This document shows, piece by piece, positions 1 through 6,841 of a stretch of DNA of 6,904 nucleotides; positions within the stretch are counted from its first letter, which is position 1, and each line of letters starts with the position of its first letter. The notes below the pieces were generated by a model. That model searched no databases. It was not told where the DNA came from and saw only the letters and a program-made list of their open reading frames with translations. A program made the position numbers and the translations under genes. The stretch spans positions 1 through 6,904 of the forward strand of contig DQYM01000110.1 in the NCBI GenBank assembly GCA_011040545.1, given 5' to 3'. This stretch comes from Candidatus Bathyarchaeota archaeon. GTDB lineage: Archaea > Thermoproteota > Bathyarchaeia > EX4484-135.

Positions 1-3000
1 GTGAAGTTCTGGTAGTGGTATATCTCGCACTCGTAGAACTCCTCGTACCAGCCTAGCTTCATGGGCCTACCAGTTATGCCAGGTAGGTAGACGGCCTCCG
101 TGTAGTTGTAGAAGGCATACGTATCCATGACGACCTTGTATATCTCAAACTCAGGTACCTGGCTCATGGATACCTGTGCCCACTCAGCTGTTACAGAGGC
201 ATGTGGCCCTACTAGCTCCTCACCACCAGATAGGGGCATGCCATCGCTGTACCAGTGGACATCCGTGCTAGTTGGGATGGCCTCCGTGATGTACCACACG
301 GAGAGCTCAAAGGGCTCAGGTAGGAGCTCGTGGCCAGACCTGACGACCTGGAGCACTATGTAGAAGACGCCTGGCCCCCTTATCGGCGTTATCAGCATCT
401 GGCCCTTGGGCATGGTTGTTGTGCCATCCCAGCCTAGGTCCCGCCTTAGGTACGTCATGTTGCTCATATCTATTAGCTGGCCAATACCGCTCACTATATA
501 CACGCCTATGTGCGTGTCCTCCTGCTCCCACGTTAGCTTAGTAACGAGGTAGCTTGCCCTATCGCTCGGCACGTAAACGGCAAAGGTGCGGTAGTCGTTG
601 GCCATGGGCCAGTAGAACGTGCTGTAGATGCCGTAAACGGCTCCAACATCATATGGTAGGCCAGCACTGCCACCAAATGTCAGACGCCCCTCGCCTGGCC
701 CTGGGACAACGCCATAGACATTAATGGTCATAGGCATTCTAGCAACACCTGATCCCTTGTAGAACTCAACGAAGCCAGCATAGACGCCTGGCATGGCATT
801 AGCTGGCACGCTCACGCTTACCTTCCAGTTCAGCGGGCTACCTGTTTGCTCTACGCTAACCCAGTCCCAGGGCTCCTTCTTGAACAGGAGGACAGTTAGC
901 TTTAGCTCAAGGCCAGGCCAGGGCCTTAGGGCTTCCGTCTCTGGGCCAGTATCGTGGAAGAGTATGGTCGGCCCCCGCCAGGTCCCATGTGGGTCGTATC
1001 TGTGGAAGACCTCACCTGGCTTGCCCACCGTCAGGGTGAGCACGTTGGCCCCCTTGAAGCAGGAGGATACCCTACGCCCCTCGCCAGGGGCACCTGGCTC
1101 GCTCTCTGGGACATTCAGCATGTTATCGCCATTTATGTCCTCCCAGTCAAAGAGGAAGGCATAGGGCTTCCTAGCCAGTATCCTCCAGAACTTATTTAGC
1201 TCCTCAAGTGGATACGATACTATCAAGATGGCGAAGTCAGCTTGGTAGAAGTAGTTCTCCATGTAGTCCTCACCTAGGTAGGCCGTGATTGGGTAGACGT
1301 TGTACACGCCCGTTGTCCTAGGTAGGTCCACGGTCCTCTTATCCCAGAGCACGTAGTGGTAGGCCCCTGCTGCCTCCACTGGCTCGCCAACAGGCGTAGC
1401 TGCGTAGACGGCCTCAAAGTCATTCTCACCTGGGGCCATGTAGAAGAACAGGCTAGTATCGTAGAACGTGCTCGTTAGGCCAGGGTGGTCGTATATGTCC
1501 GTGGTCTCCCAACGCCAGCCACCCCACCAGTACTGGAAGGCTGGGTTCACCTTCCTAGCGACCTCCCTGAACGTCCTGCTTGAGTACGCAATCACTATGG
1601 GCTGCCCATCTACCTCAGCGAGGCCAAGGGCAGCTGCAACAGCCCTGTAGGCATTTATCATGCCACAGCCCTGCGATAGGGCATCCCAGCTTAGGTCATC
1701 TGCCGTGGACTTTATGATGTACTTCACTACATCTGGCGTTGGCTTACGGCCGTGGGCCCTCTTGTAGGCATCTATTATCAGGGCGCAGACGCCAGCTGCC
1801 ACGGGCGCCGACATGCTAGTACCACCGAACCAGCCCCAGCAGTTCCACTGGTTCGCTATCTTGTGGTGGGCCTCCCTCATCAGCGGGTAGGCAGAGAAGC
1901 CGTAGGCACCAAGCGTGCCTACATCTGGCTTGGGGGCACCGTAGATGGTTGGCCCCCTTGATGACCAGCTCACTAGGTCGCCATATGGTTGTGGTCGCCC
2001 GTAGACACGCTCAAATACGTGGTAGTCGGTGGTTGCCGAGATGCTTAGGGCTGCTGGCGATACCGATGGAGAGCCTACCGTCATGTAGCCTGGCCCCTCG
2101 TTGCCAGCGCTAACCACGAAGAGCGTCCCCTTGTAGTCTGGGTGCGTGTAGTAGGGCACGGAGAGCAGGTCTATGAGGAGCTCAGGTGCGTAGAAGCCCT
2201 GGACGAAGTAGTCCCTTAGGTCCAGGAAGACGTAGCCCCATGAGTTGCTTATGACATCTGCCTTGTGCTTGCCCGTGTACCTGAACCACGCTACTGGTAT
2301 GGTCCAGTACGGGTAGCCTGGGAAGTAGTTATCCCAGCCACAGGCCCAGGTCCAGCCCCAGATGACATCTATGAGCGTGAAGGCAAGAGTTGCCATTACC
2401 TTTGCCCCCCTGGCCATGCCGTACATGCGGTAGTAGGTGCCGTTCTCGTACACATCGTAGCCTATCCTGCCCCTGCCAGCAGCAGATGTAGCACAGGCCG
2501 TGCCATGCGGTGCCCAATCGTATAGTATGCCTACCCAGTTCCCACTTGGGTGAATGCCCCTTATCAGCTGGCAGGTGCCAGTTACGTTGCCCCAGGGATC
2601 CCATACGTTAGCTAGGATGCCAGCGGATACATCAAAGAGGCCATCGCCATTTATATCACGGGCCAGTATCTCGCTATTGCCCTCTGGGTCGCCCCAGTAG
2701 TGGGGCTGCTCATCCGTTATGTCCCAATCCGCTAGGGCATCAAACTCCCTTGGCCCTATGCCAAGGCCATTCATAACGAAGCCCTCTATGCCATTTAGCT
2801 TGGCCGTGAGCCATAGGCTGGTATCAAAGTCAATGTAGACCGTATCGTATACGCCAGGCTCATGGCTATCCACGACCACGCATAGGTAGACCTGCTGGAG
2901 CATGCCGCCCATGTCCTCGCCAGCAGGGCCGTACTCCCAGATTATGCCGAAGTGGTAGATGCCAGACTTGCTCTCAATATCGCCTACGTATATGTCCTGC

Positions 3001-3854
3001 AGGGGTGGGAACTTGCTGAAGTCAGCGAAGTAGTAGCGCTTGCCCGTCCTAACGTACGTACCGCCCCAGTACATGACGTAGTATGGCCTTGAGCTTATCG
3101 GTAGGAAGCCATCCTCTGTCTTCCTGAACGTGTAGTTCGTTAGCGCTATGCAGAGGCCACCTGGGTCAAAGGCAGTTACGTACCCATCTGCATCCCTGTG
3201 GAGGGCATCTACTAGGTCGTAGGCAGCGAAGTCCACGCCAGTATCGTGTATGGCTATAACAGAGCCATTGCCGAATACGCCAAATTCCTCTTCAACCCTA
3301 TTTACCTGCATGTGCTCCCATGCCCTGAAGTTAGCTGGCCAGGGGCCTGGCTCGCCGTAGAGGGATAGGAGCTCCCTCTCGTGCTTGAGGGCGCTCTGCC
3401 AATCTATCTTTACGTTCTCTATTATCTTCCCAACGCCAGGGAGCTCTGAAACAGCCTTTAGGGCCTCCCTTGAGAGCGGGGCAGCCCTTATGATGTACCC
3501 CACGCCTAGATCTATTATGCCAGCCATGCGAACGTACTTGCTTAGCTCAAAGAGGTCTACCTTCTTGCTTGCGAATATCATTACCTCTGGCTGGCCACCA
3601 ACGAGCACCATGCCCTTCCTTATCGTCCCCTTCTCAATGTACTCTGCCAGGGCTGACGTGAGGTGGCCATCTGTTGGTGTGAATAGCCTCTTAGCAGCAA
3701 CCTCTGCCCTAGCCCTGAACTCAGCTAGCAGTGGTGATTCAGTATCCATGAGGGTGGGCTTGGCCGCCCGAGCTGCGTGTGCCGTTGGCATGAGGAGTGG
3801 TAGGAGCATGAGGAAGGCAAGCGTTAAGCTGAGTACAGCTGCCGTCCTCCGCAT
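1..3854 (-). CDS. Large secreted subtilisin-like serine protease (family S8, pyrolysin/TPPII-like), 3' end outside window
   Basis: Secreted S8 endopeptidase, expected to act outside the cell or on the S-layer. The frame stays open from the ATG at 3854 for 1284 codons and leaves the window without a stop. Residues 1-27 are a signal peptide (MRR, hydrophobic core, AHA cleavage site). About 85-145 resembles an I9-type propeptide. The catalytic domain spans about 195-745: Asp204 in IHDTGVD, His450 in PHGTACAT, SNSWG at 536-540, oxyanion Asn585 in SAGNEGPG, and Ser680 in GGTSMSAP. Asp and His are 245 residues apart, against about 31 in subtilisin, as in pyrolysin and tripeptidyl peptidase II. Calcium-loop-like DINGD motifs start at D400 and D906. 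Beyond 745 lies a region rich in Tyr, Trp and Pro that I could not match to a domain; several N-x-S/T sequons suggest glycosylation. All catalytic residues are present, so it should be active. The start is set by AGGTGG 4 bases upstream and the signal peptide right after it. Any C-terminal anchor is out of view. Confidence 0.96.
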   Translation of the reverse strand, partial: MRRTAAVLSLTLAFLMLLPLLMPTAHAARAAKPTLMDTESPLLAEFRARAEVAAKRLFTPTDGHLTSALAEYIEKGTIRKGMVLVGGQPEVMIFASKKVDLFELSKYVRMAGIIDLGVGYIIRAAPLSREALKAVSELPGVGKIIENVKIDWQSALKHERELLSLYGEPGPWPANFRAWEHMQVNRVEEEFGVFGNGSVIAIHDTGVDFAAYDLVDALHRDADGYVTAFDPGGLCIALTNYTFRKTEDGFLPISSRPYYVMYWGGTYVRTGKRYYFADFSKFPPLQDIYVGDIESKSGIYHFGIIWEYGPAGEDMGGMLQQVYLCVVVDSHEPGVYDTVYIDFDTSLWLTAKLNGIEGFVMNGLGIGPREFDALADWDITDEQPHYWGDPEGNSEILARDINGDGLFDVSAGILANVWDPWGNVTGTCQLIRGIHPSGNWVGILYDWAPHGTACATSAAGRGRIGYDVYENGTYYRMYGMARGAKVMATLAFTLIDVIWGWTWACGWDNYFPGYPYWTIPVAWFRYTGKHKADVISNSWGYVFLDLRDYFVQGFYAPELLIDLLSVPYYTHPDYKGTLFVVSAGNEGPGYMTVGSPSVSPAALSISATTDYHVFERVYGRPQPYGDLVSWSSRGPTIYGAPKPDVGTLGAYGFSAYPLMREAHHKIANQWNCWGWFGGTSMSAPVAAGVCALIIDAYKRAHGRKPTPDVVKYIIKSTADDLSWDALSQGCGMINAYRAVAAALGLAEVDGQPIVIAYSSRTFREVARKVNPAFQYWWGGWRWETTDIYDHPGLTSTFYDTSLFFYMAPGENDFEAVYAATPVGEPVEAAGAYHYVLWDKRTVDLPRTTGVYNVYPITAYLGEDYMENYFYQADFAILIVSYPLEELNKFWRILARKPYAFLFDWEDINGDNMLNVPESEPGAPGEGRRVSSCFKGANVLTLTVGKPGEVFHRYDPHGTWRGPTILFHDTGPETEALRPWPGLELKLTVLLFKKEPWDWVSVEQTGSPLNWKVSVSVPANAMPGVYAGFVEFYKGSGVARMPMTINVYGVVPGPGEGRLTFGGSAGLPYDVGAVYGIYSTFYWPMANDYRTFAVYVPSDRASYLVTKLTWEQEDTHIGVYIVSGIGQLIDMSNMTYLRRDLGWDGTTTMPKGQMLITPIRGPGVFYIVLQVVRSGHELLPEPFELSVWYITEAIPTSTDVHWYSDGMPLSGGEELVGPHASVTAEWAQVSMSQVPEFEIYKVVMDTYAFYNYTEAVYLPGITGRPMKLGWYEEFYECEIYHYQNF
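3774..3854 (-). other. Signal peptide of the S8 protease (residues 1-27)
   Basis: Two Arg follow the initiator Met, then a Leu/Ala/Met-rich core at about residues 5-22, then P-T-A-H-A. The A-x-A pattern predicts signal peptidase I cleavage after Ala27. There is no twin-Arg consensus with the expected hydrophobic residues and no lipobox Cys, so a Sec-type, non-lipoprotein signal is the best reading. Cleavage site is inferred. Confidence 0.85.
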
Positions 3855-3858
3855 CCTT

Positions 3859-3877
3859 CCACCTTCGCCTCAGGTGG
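3859..3877 (-). promoter_or_regulatory. Shine-Dalgarno of the protease gene inside an inverted repeat
   Basis: Reading the minus strand, CCACCT (3877-3872) is followed by a 7-base loop and AGGTGG (3864-3859), a perfect 6-bp inverted repeat. AGGTGG is also the Shine-Dalgarno, ending 4 bases before the ATG at 3854, so pairing would hide the ribosome-binding site. A competing 5-bp hairpin, TCGCC (3880-3876) with GGCGA (3869-3865), uses overlapping bases and would leave it free. If transcription starts near 3867, as the TATA position suggests, the left arm is not in the RNA and the repeat would rather be a DNA operator. The repeat is seen directly; the role is inference. Confidence 0.5.
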
Positions 3878-3888
3878 CGAGTAGAGCA

Positions 3889-3896
3889 TTAATAAG
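3889..3896 (-). promoter_or_regulatory. Candidate TATA box for the S8 protease gene
   Basis: On the minus strand an A/T-rich stretch reads CTTATTAA and lies in an otherwise GC-rich gap, centred about 38 bases before the ATG. Archaeal transcription usually starts roughly 25 bases downstream of such a box, here near 3867, giving a short leader that just includes the AGGTGG ribosome-binding site. It suggests the protease gene is transcribed on its own rather than only from the upstream operon. A clear BRE is not obvious. Confidence 0.5.
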
Positions 3897-3902
3897 CTTA
3901 TC

Positions 3903-3921
3903 CAGCCCCCGAAGGGCACTG
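3903..3921 (-). terminator. Weak hairpin after the dehydratase operon, possible terminator
   Basis: The minus strand can fold CAG, a 2-base mismatch, CCC, a short loop, GGG and CTG, 20 bases beyond the large-subunit stop. No T-run follows, and archaeal termination mostly depends on T-rich stretches rather than hairpins, so this is only a candidate. The rest of the 86-base gap contains the protease promoter elements and no gene. Confidence 0.2.
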
Positions 3922-3940
3922 CCAAGCCATGAGAGGGGCC

Positions 3941-5119
3941 TCAGGAGGCACAGGCCATATTTATGCACTCCCTTAGGCTAGCTAGCTGAACCTCTACGCC
4001 AGAGAGGCCAGGTAGGTAGTAAGCTGCCTTAGGCGAGTTTGTAGCCACTACGTCAACGCCCAGGCGCTCAACCCAGGAAACGACCACGCAGGTATCCACG
4101 AGGACGAGGGCACCAGATGCCTCTATGGCTGAGGTAAGCCCTGGGTGGGATGCCCTTAGGTATCTAGATGTGCATATCCATAGCTGCTTGCCTGGCCTCA
4201 CCCTACGGCCCCGTAAGAGCGTGGCTATGAGCTCTAGCTCTTCAGTAGAGCAGTGGGGGCAACCGATGAATATCAGCTCTGGCTCCCCTTGCGATGATAG
4301 CTTATCTACTACATCCCTAACGTCCTCACGGCCAATACTTACCTTCTCTAGGCCACCTAGGCCCTCATGGCCAATCTCGCTGGCTAAGGTGAACATGGCC
4401 GTCATGCCACCAGAGGCCATAGCTGCCCCAAGCCCCTTTAGCTCCCAATCAGAGAGGCCCCTGGGGACCAGGAGGCAGGGTATCCTGTCCTTAGCTACCT
4501 GGCCTATTAGGAAGCCAGAAGCCCATAGCTCAAGCTCATCCCTAGGCTTGAAATCAAGCTTGAATACCATGCTTGGCCCCCTGTTCTCAGGCCTGTGGAG
4601 GCCATGATCTGGCGTCTTACCTGCTATTGCAGCTAGAAGGGCACTTGGGGCTCCCTCACGGTTCGTGTAGGCCCCTATTACTGAGTTAGCGTAGATAACG
4701 GCAGATGACTCTGCCCAGGCGAGGTGCTGCCCAGGCTTAGGCCTAAGCTGGTAGTAGGGCACGCAGGTAAGCGTCCTCCTGAGGCCGAGCTTGCTGTAAA
4801 GGCCTACTAGCTCCTCCTGGGCCTCAATCACCTCGGCAGGTAGGTCAAGCAGGCCCTTAAGGCGCTCATCAAAGCCACAGGGGTTAGTAGTAGCTAGGAC
4901 AGAGGCCCTAGCGCCCACCTGGGCTAGGTCCCTTAGGAATTCTATGGCTACGTCCCCAGCCGTCTTATATGAGATGCCTGAAACATGGGCAGAGCTTATG
5001 GGGACGAGCTTCTCAGCACCAAATAGGTCGCCTAGCTTAACGAGCACCTTCATTGCGAGCTCCAAGGCTGGGCCAAGCTCACCATCTAGGGCTCTCTCCT
5101 CCTCCCTCGTTAAATACAT
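3941..5119 (-). CDS. Phosphomevalonate dehydratase large subunit (aconitase X catalytic subunit, DUF521)
   Basis: Catalytic subunit of the archaeal enzyme that removes water from (R)-5-phosphomevalonate to give trans-anhydromevalonate 5-phosphate, an early cytoplasmic step towards isopentenyl phosphate and ether lipids. At 392 residues it has the normal length of a stand-alone aconitase-X large subunit. Family landmarks: the MYLTREEE start, TTNPCGFD (Cys81), TCVPYY (Cys119), WAESSAVIYANSVIGAY (135-151) with TNREGAPSA following, GKTPDHGLHRPENR (167-180), GCPHCS (Cys287, Cys290), DTC (Cys344) and ATNSPKAAYY near the end. The enzyme family carries an iron-sulfur cluster bound by three Cys; those above are candidates, but I cannot assign the ligands from sequence alone. 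The ATG lies 2 bases after the small-subunit stop, implying one transcript and equal production. Bacterial relatives act on cis-3-hydroxyproline; the split two-gene form in an archaeon favours phosphomevalonate. Older databases may call it 'predicted aconitase'. Confidence 0.93.
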   Translation of the reverse strand: MYLTREEERALDGELGPALELAMKVLVKLGDLFGAEKLVPISSAHVSGISYKTAGDVAIEFLRDLAQVGARASVLATTNPCGFDERLKGLLDLPAEVIEAQEELVGLYSKLGLRRTLTCVPYYQLRPKPGQHLAWAESSAVIYANSVIGAYTNREGAPSALLAAIAGKTPDHGLHRPENRGPSMVFKLDFKPRDELELWASGFLIGQVAKDRIPCLLVPRGLSDWELKGLGAAMASGGMTAMFTLASEIGHEGLGGLEKVSIGREDVRDVVDKLSSQGEPELIFIGCPHCSTEELELIATLLRGRRVRPGKQLWICTSRYLRASHPGLTSAIEASGALVLVDTCVVVSWVERLGVDVVATNSPKAAYYLPGLSGVEVQLASLRECINMACAS

Positions 5120-5121
5120 GC

Positions 5122-5538
5122 CTATTGCCCCCTGCTGGCCCTCCTAAGCACTTTTACAACGCCAGTAGAGCCATCCACCTCTACTAGGTCGCCAGTGCTG
5201 ATCAGCCCTATGTCTACCCCAACGACCATCGGCACCTGAGCTAGGATGGCCCCTACGACCACGATCTGGTCGGCAACCTCATTTACTATGGCAAGTGGGG
5301 CTAGGCCACGCTTCTTAAGGGCTAGGAGGACGTAGCTCCCAACCGTAGAGCCCTTGCCATGTGGGAAGCAGAGGATCTTGCCAGAGATGCACTTCCCTTC
5401 TAAATCATGGCCCCTCTCAACTACTAGGCCAGTTCTAGCATCTACACCACCTAGGAAGCTAATTGGCATACGTGAAACGAGGGCCTCCCCCCTGCAGCTC
5501 CCTGGCACGACCCCCTTGCCCCTCAGGGCTAAGCTCAA
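5122..5538 (-). CDS. Phosphomevalonate dehydratase small subunit (aconitase X swivel domain, DUF126)
   Basis: Partner of the large subunit encoded next to it; together they form the active dehydratase of the archaeal mevalonate pathway. The 138 residues make one swivelling beta/alpha domain with the family pattern: RGEALVS (16-22) and PISFLGGVDARTG (25-37), then LEGKCISGKIL, then GKGSTVGSYVL (61-71), and the closing GDLVEVDGSTGVVKVL (116-131). In aconitase-X enzymes the Ser of the GKGST motif, here Ser64, is thought to serve as catalytic base, equivalent to a Ser of classical aconitase. The start is a TTG overlapping the HD-gene stop as TTGA, supported by GGAGGG 7 bases upstream and by family-typical sequence right after it. 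Translation is therefore probably coupled to the HD gene. Nothing appears truncated. Confidence 0.93.
   Translation of the reverse strand: MSLALRGKGVVPGSCRGEALVSRMPISFLGGVDARTGLVVERGHDLEGKCISGKILCFPHGKGSTVGSYVLLALKKRGLAPLAIVNEVADQIVVVGAILAQVPMVVGVDIGLISTGDLVEVDGSTGVVKVLRRASRGQ
5128..5133 (-). promoter_or_regulatory. Weak ribosome-binding site for the dehydratase large subunit
   Basis: AGGGGG on the minus strand ends 8 bases before the ATG at 5119 and lies inside the last codons of the small subunit. The match to the anti-Shine-Dalgarno is weaker than for the two TTG-started genes, which fits reinitiation by ribosomes that have just finished the small subunit. Confidence 0.45.
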
Positions 5539-6827
5539 AGCGCAACCCTCCTGCTGGGTGGCCCCCTGCCGAAGACACGCTCGCAGGCCCTACGGACCCT
5601 ATCCCTATGCTCTGGGAATGCGTAGACACGGACGATATCTACGTAGCGGGCCATGCCGAGTATGAGCGATGGGACCTCGCTACCCCTTAGGAGCTCCTTC
5701 TGGCCATCCCTGATTTCAAATAAGCGGATCTCAGCTAGCTCGCCACCTGGCCTAAGGGGGACGGAGGGGACCGAGGGAGCATCGATGAAGACCTTCTCTG
5801 GTTCAACACCAGCTTCCTCAGCTACCTCTGCCTCTAGCTTCTCCCTCACGTTTGGCCTACTTAGCACGCTGGCCAGTAGGTCCTCCCTGCCCATGATGGG
5901 CCTCTCGTAAGCACATTTAAGGAGCCTACGGGCCTCAAGGCGCTCAATTAGCTCCTTGGCTAGTGCCTCAAGCTCATTTGATGGCTCAAGGGTTACCAAG
6001 GTGGTCCTTATGTAGCAATCATCTAGCTTGAGGAAGAAATCCACATCCTTAAGCTCCGTTAGGCCAAGTAGCTCATCTACCCAGCTTATGGCACGTGCTA
6101 GCATGACGTTCGCAGCCCTAACCGTGCGGTGGAAGTAAACGGCATTGAACATCTGGAGCCTGGAGAGCACGTAGTCCTCCAAGCTCGTGAGGCCACCTGG
6201 GTAGGCAATGGCGAGCTCACCAGCCACAAGGTCAGCTGTCCCAATTAGGCGACCAATATCTATACGGCCATAGGCCACGCCAGCGAAGTAGGAATCACGA
6301 ACAAGGTAGTCCATGGTATCTGGCGATAGGAAGCTCCAGAAGACCTGGGCAACGACCTCTGCCTCACCCTTAACCTGCCCACCAAAGGCAATTGCGGAAA
6401 CCTCACCTACTGAGAAGCCAAGCCCCTCTATTAGGTCGCCAAGCTCGCTCTCCCTTAGGAGCCAACGGCCAACATCTTCATGTGTAAGGCCCTTGTTAGC
6501 TAGGGCCTCCTCAAATACGTGGGAGAATGGGCCATGCCCTACATCATGTATTAGGCCAATTAAGCGTGCTAGCTGGATCCCATCCCGTGATACGTGGCCT
6601 AGCTCAGCTAGCCTTGAGGCCATGAGGCCAGCTACATGCATAACGCCGAGGGAGTGGAGGAAGCGATCGTGGGTAGCACCTGGATAGGTGAGGTGAGCCT
6701 TAGCAAGCTGCATGATACGCCTTAGGCGTTGGAGGGGCCTAGAATCAATTACGGGCAGCTCAAGCTCGGTGAACCTTATGAAACCGTGAACTGGGTCCTT
6801 TACCTCACCAACCCACTTAAGCGACAA
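5535..6827 (-). CDS. HD-superfamily phosphohydrolase (COG1078, SAMHD1/dGTPase-like)
   Basis: Predicted metal-dependent cytoplasmic phosphohydrolase. The natural substrate is unknown; relatives include dNTP triphosphohydrolases such as SAMHD1. The family opening DPVHGFI is at 11-17. Metal-binding set: His58 in RFLHSLGVMH, His94-Asp95 in LIHDVGHGPFSHVFE, and Asp170 in SPDTMDYLVRDSYFAGV, by comparison with SAMHD1 H167, H206, D207 and D311. Tyr174 and Asp178 also match conserved positions. The helical MFNAVYFHRTVRAANVML segment (226-243) follows the family layout, and about 310-410 form a less conserved C-terminal part. At 430 residues the length is normal. The TTG start is supported by AGGTGG at 6831-6836, 3 bases upstream, and by the N-terminus beginning where family members usually do; the same frame is open to the window edge but contains no ATG, GTG or TTG there. 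Its stop overlaps the start of the phosphomevalonate dehydratase small subunit, so all three genes are probably co-translated. Confidence 0.92.
   Translation of the reverse strand: MSLKWVGEVKDPVHGFIRFTELELPVIDSRPLQRLRRIMQLAKAHLTYPGATHDRFLHSLGVMHVAGLMASRLAELGHVSRDGIQLARLIGLIHDVGHGPFSHVFEEALANKGLTHEDVGRWLLRESELGDLIEGLGFSVGEVSAIAFGGQVKGEAEVVAQVFWSFLSPDTMDYLVRDSYFAGVAYGRIDIGRLIGTADLVAGELAIAYPGGLTSLEDYVLSRLQMFNAVYFHRTVRAANVMLARAISWVDELLGLTELKDVDFFLKLDDCYIRTTLVTLEPSNELEALAKELIERLEARRLLKCAYERPIMGREDLLASVLSRPNVREKLEAEVAEEAGVEPEKVFIDAPSVPSVPLRPGGELAEIRLFEIRDGQKELLRGSEVPSLILGMARYVDIVRVYAFPEHRDRVRRACERVFGRGPPSRRVAL
5546..5551 (-). promoter_or_regulatory. Ribosome-binding site deciding the TTG start of the dehydratase small subunit
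   Basis: GGAGGG on the minus strand, within the last codons of the HD gene, ends 7 bases before the TTG at 5538. A different TTG directly after GGAGGG is out of frame with the small subunit, so the spacing and frame both select 5538. Confidence 0.7.
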
Positions 6828-6830
6828 GGC

Positions 6831-6836
6831 CCACCT
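6831..6836 (-). promoter_or_regulatory. Ribosome-binding site deciding the TTG start of the HD gene
   Basis: AGGTGG on the minus strand is followed by GCC and then the TTG start at 6827. It is the same hexamer used by the protease gene. No ATG or GTG in frame offers a better alternative nearby. Confidence 0.7.
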
Positions 6837-6841
6837 AATGC

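Noticed and set aside
793..1199. Two overlapping plus-strand open frames of 123 and 81 codons
   Set aside because: Antisense to the C-terminal region of the protease, in a GC-rich coding stretch where chance open frames are expected; no start signals.
2329..2604. Minus-strand open frame of 91 codons in another frame inside the protease gene
   Set aside because: Overlaps the catalytic His region of the protease in a different frame; a product rich in His, Trp, Cys and Gly with no family resemblance. The protease frame explains the sequence.
3893..3900. TAAGCTTA palindrome in the gap before the protease gene
   Set aside because: Short A/T palindrome that overlaps the TATA-like box; better explained as part of the promoter than as an operator by itself.
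3385..3981. Plus-strand open frame of 198 codons across the protease start and the intergenic gap
   Set aside because: It is antisense to a strongly supported signal peptide, propeptide and dehydratase C-terminus, has a low-complexity Ser/Ala/Arg composition and matches no family. It is a shadow of the minus-strand coding.
4125..4607. Plus-strand open frame of 160 codons opposite the dehydratase large subunit
   Set aside because: Ser/Pro-rich antisense translation of conserved aconitase-X sequence, with no ribosome-binding site and no recognisable domain.
3941..5538. Reading the two-gene enzyme as a TCA-cycle aconitase
   Set aside because: The two proteins are the split aconitase-X type, which in archaea is phosphomevalonate dehydratase; the lengths and motifs do not fit AcnA, AcnB or isopropylmalate isomerase.
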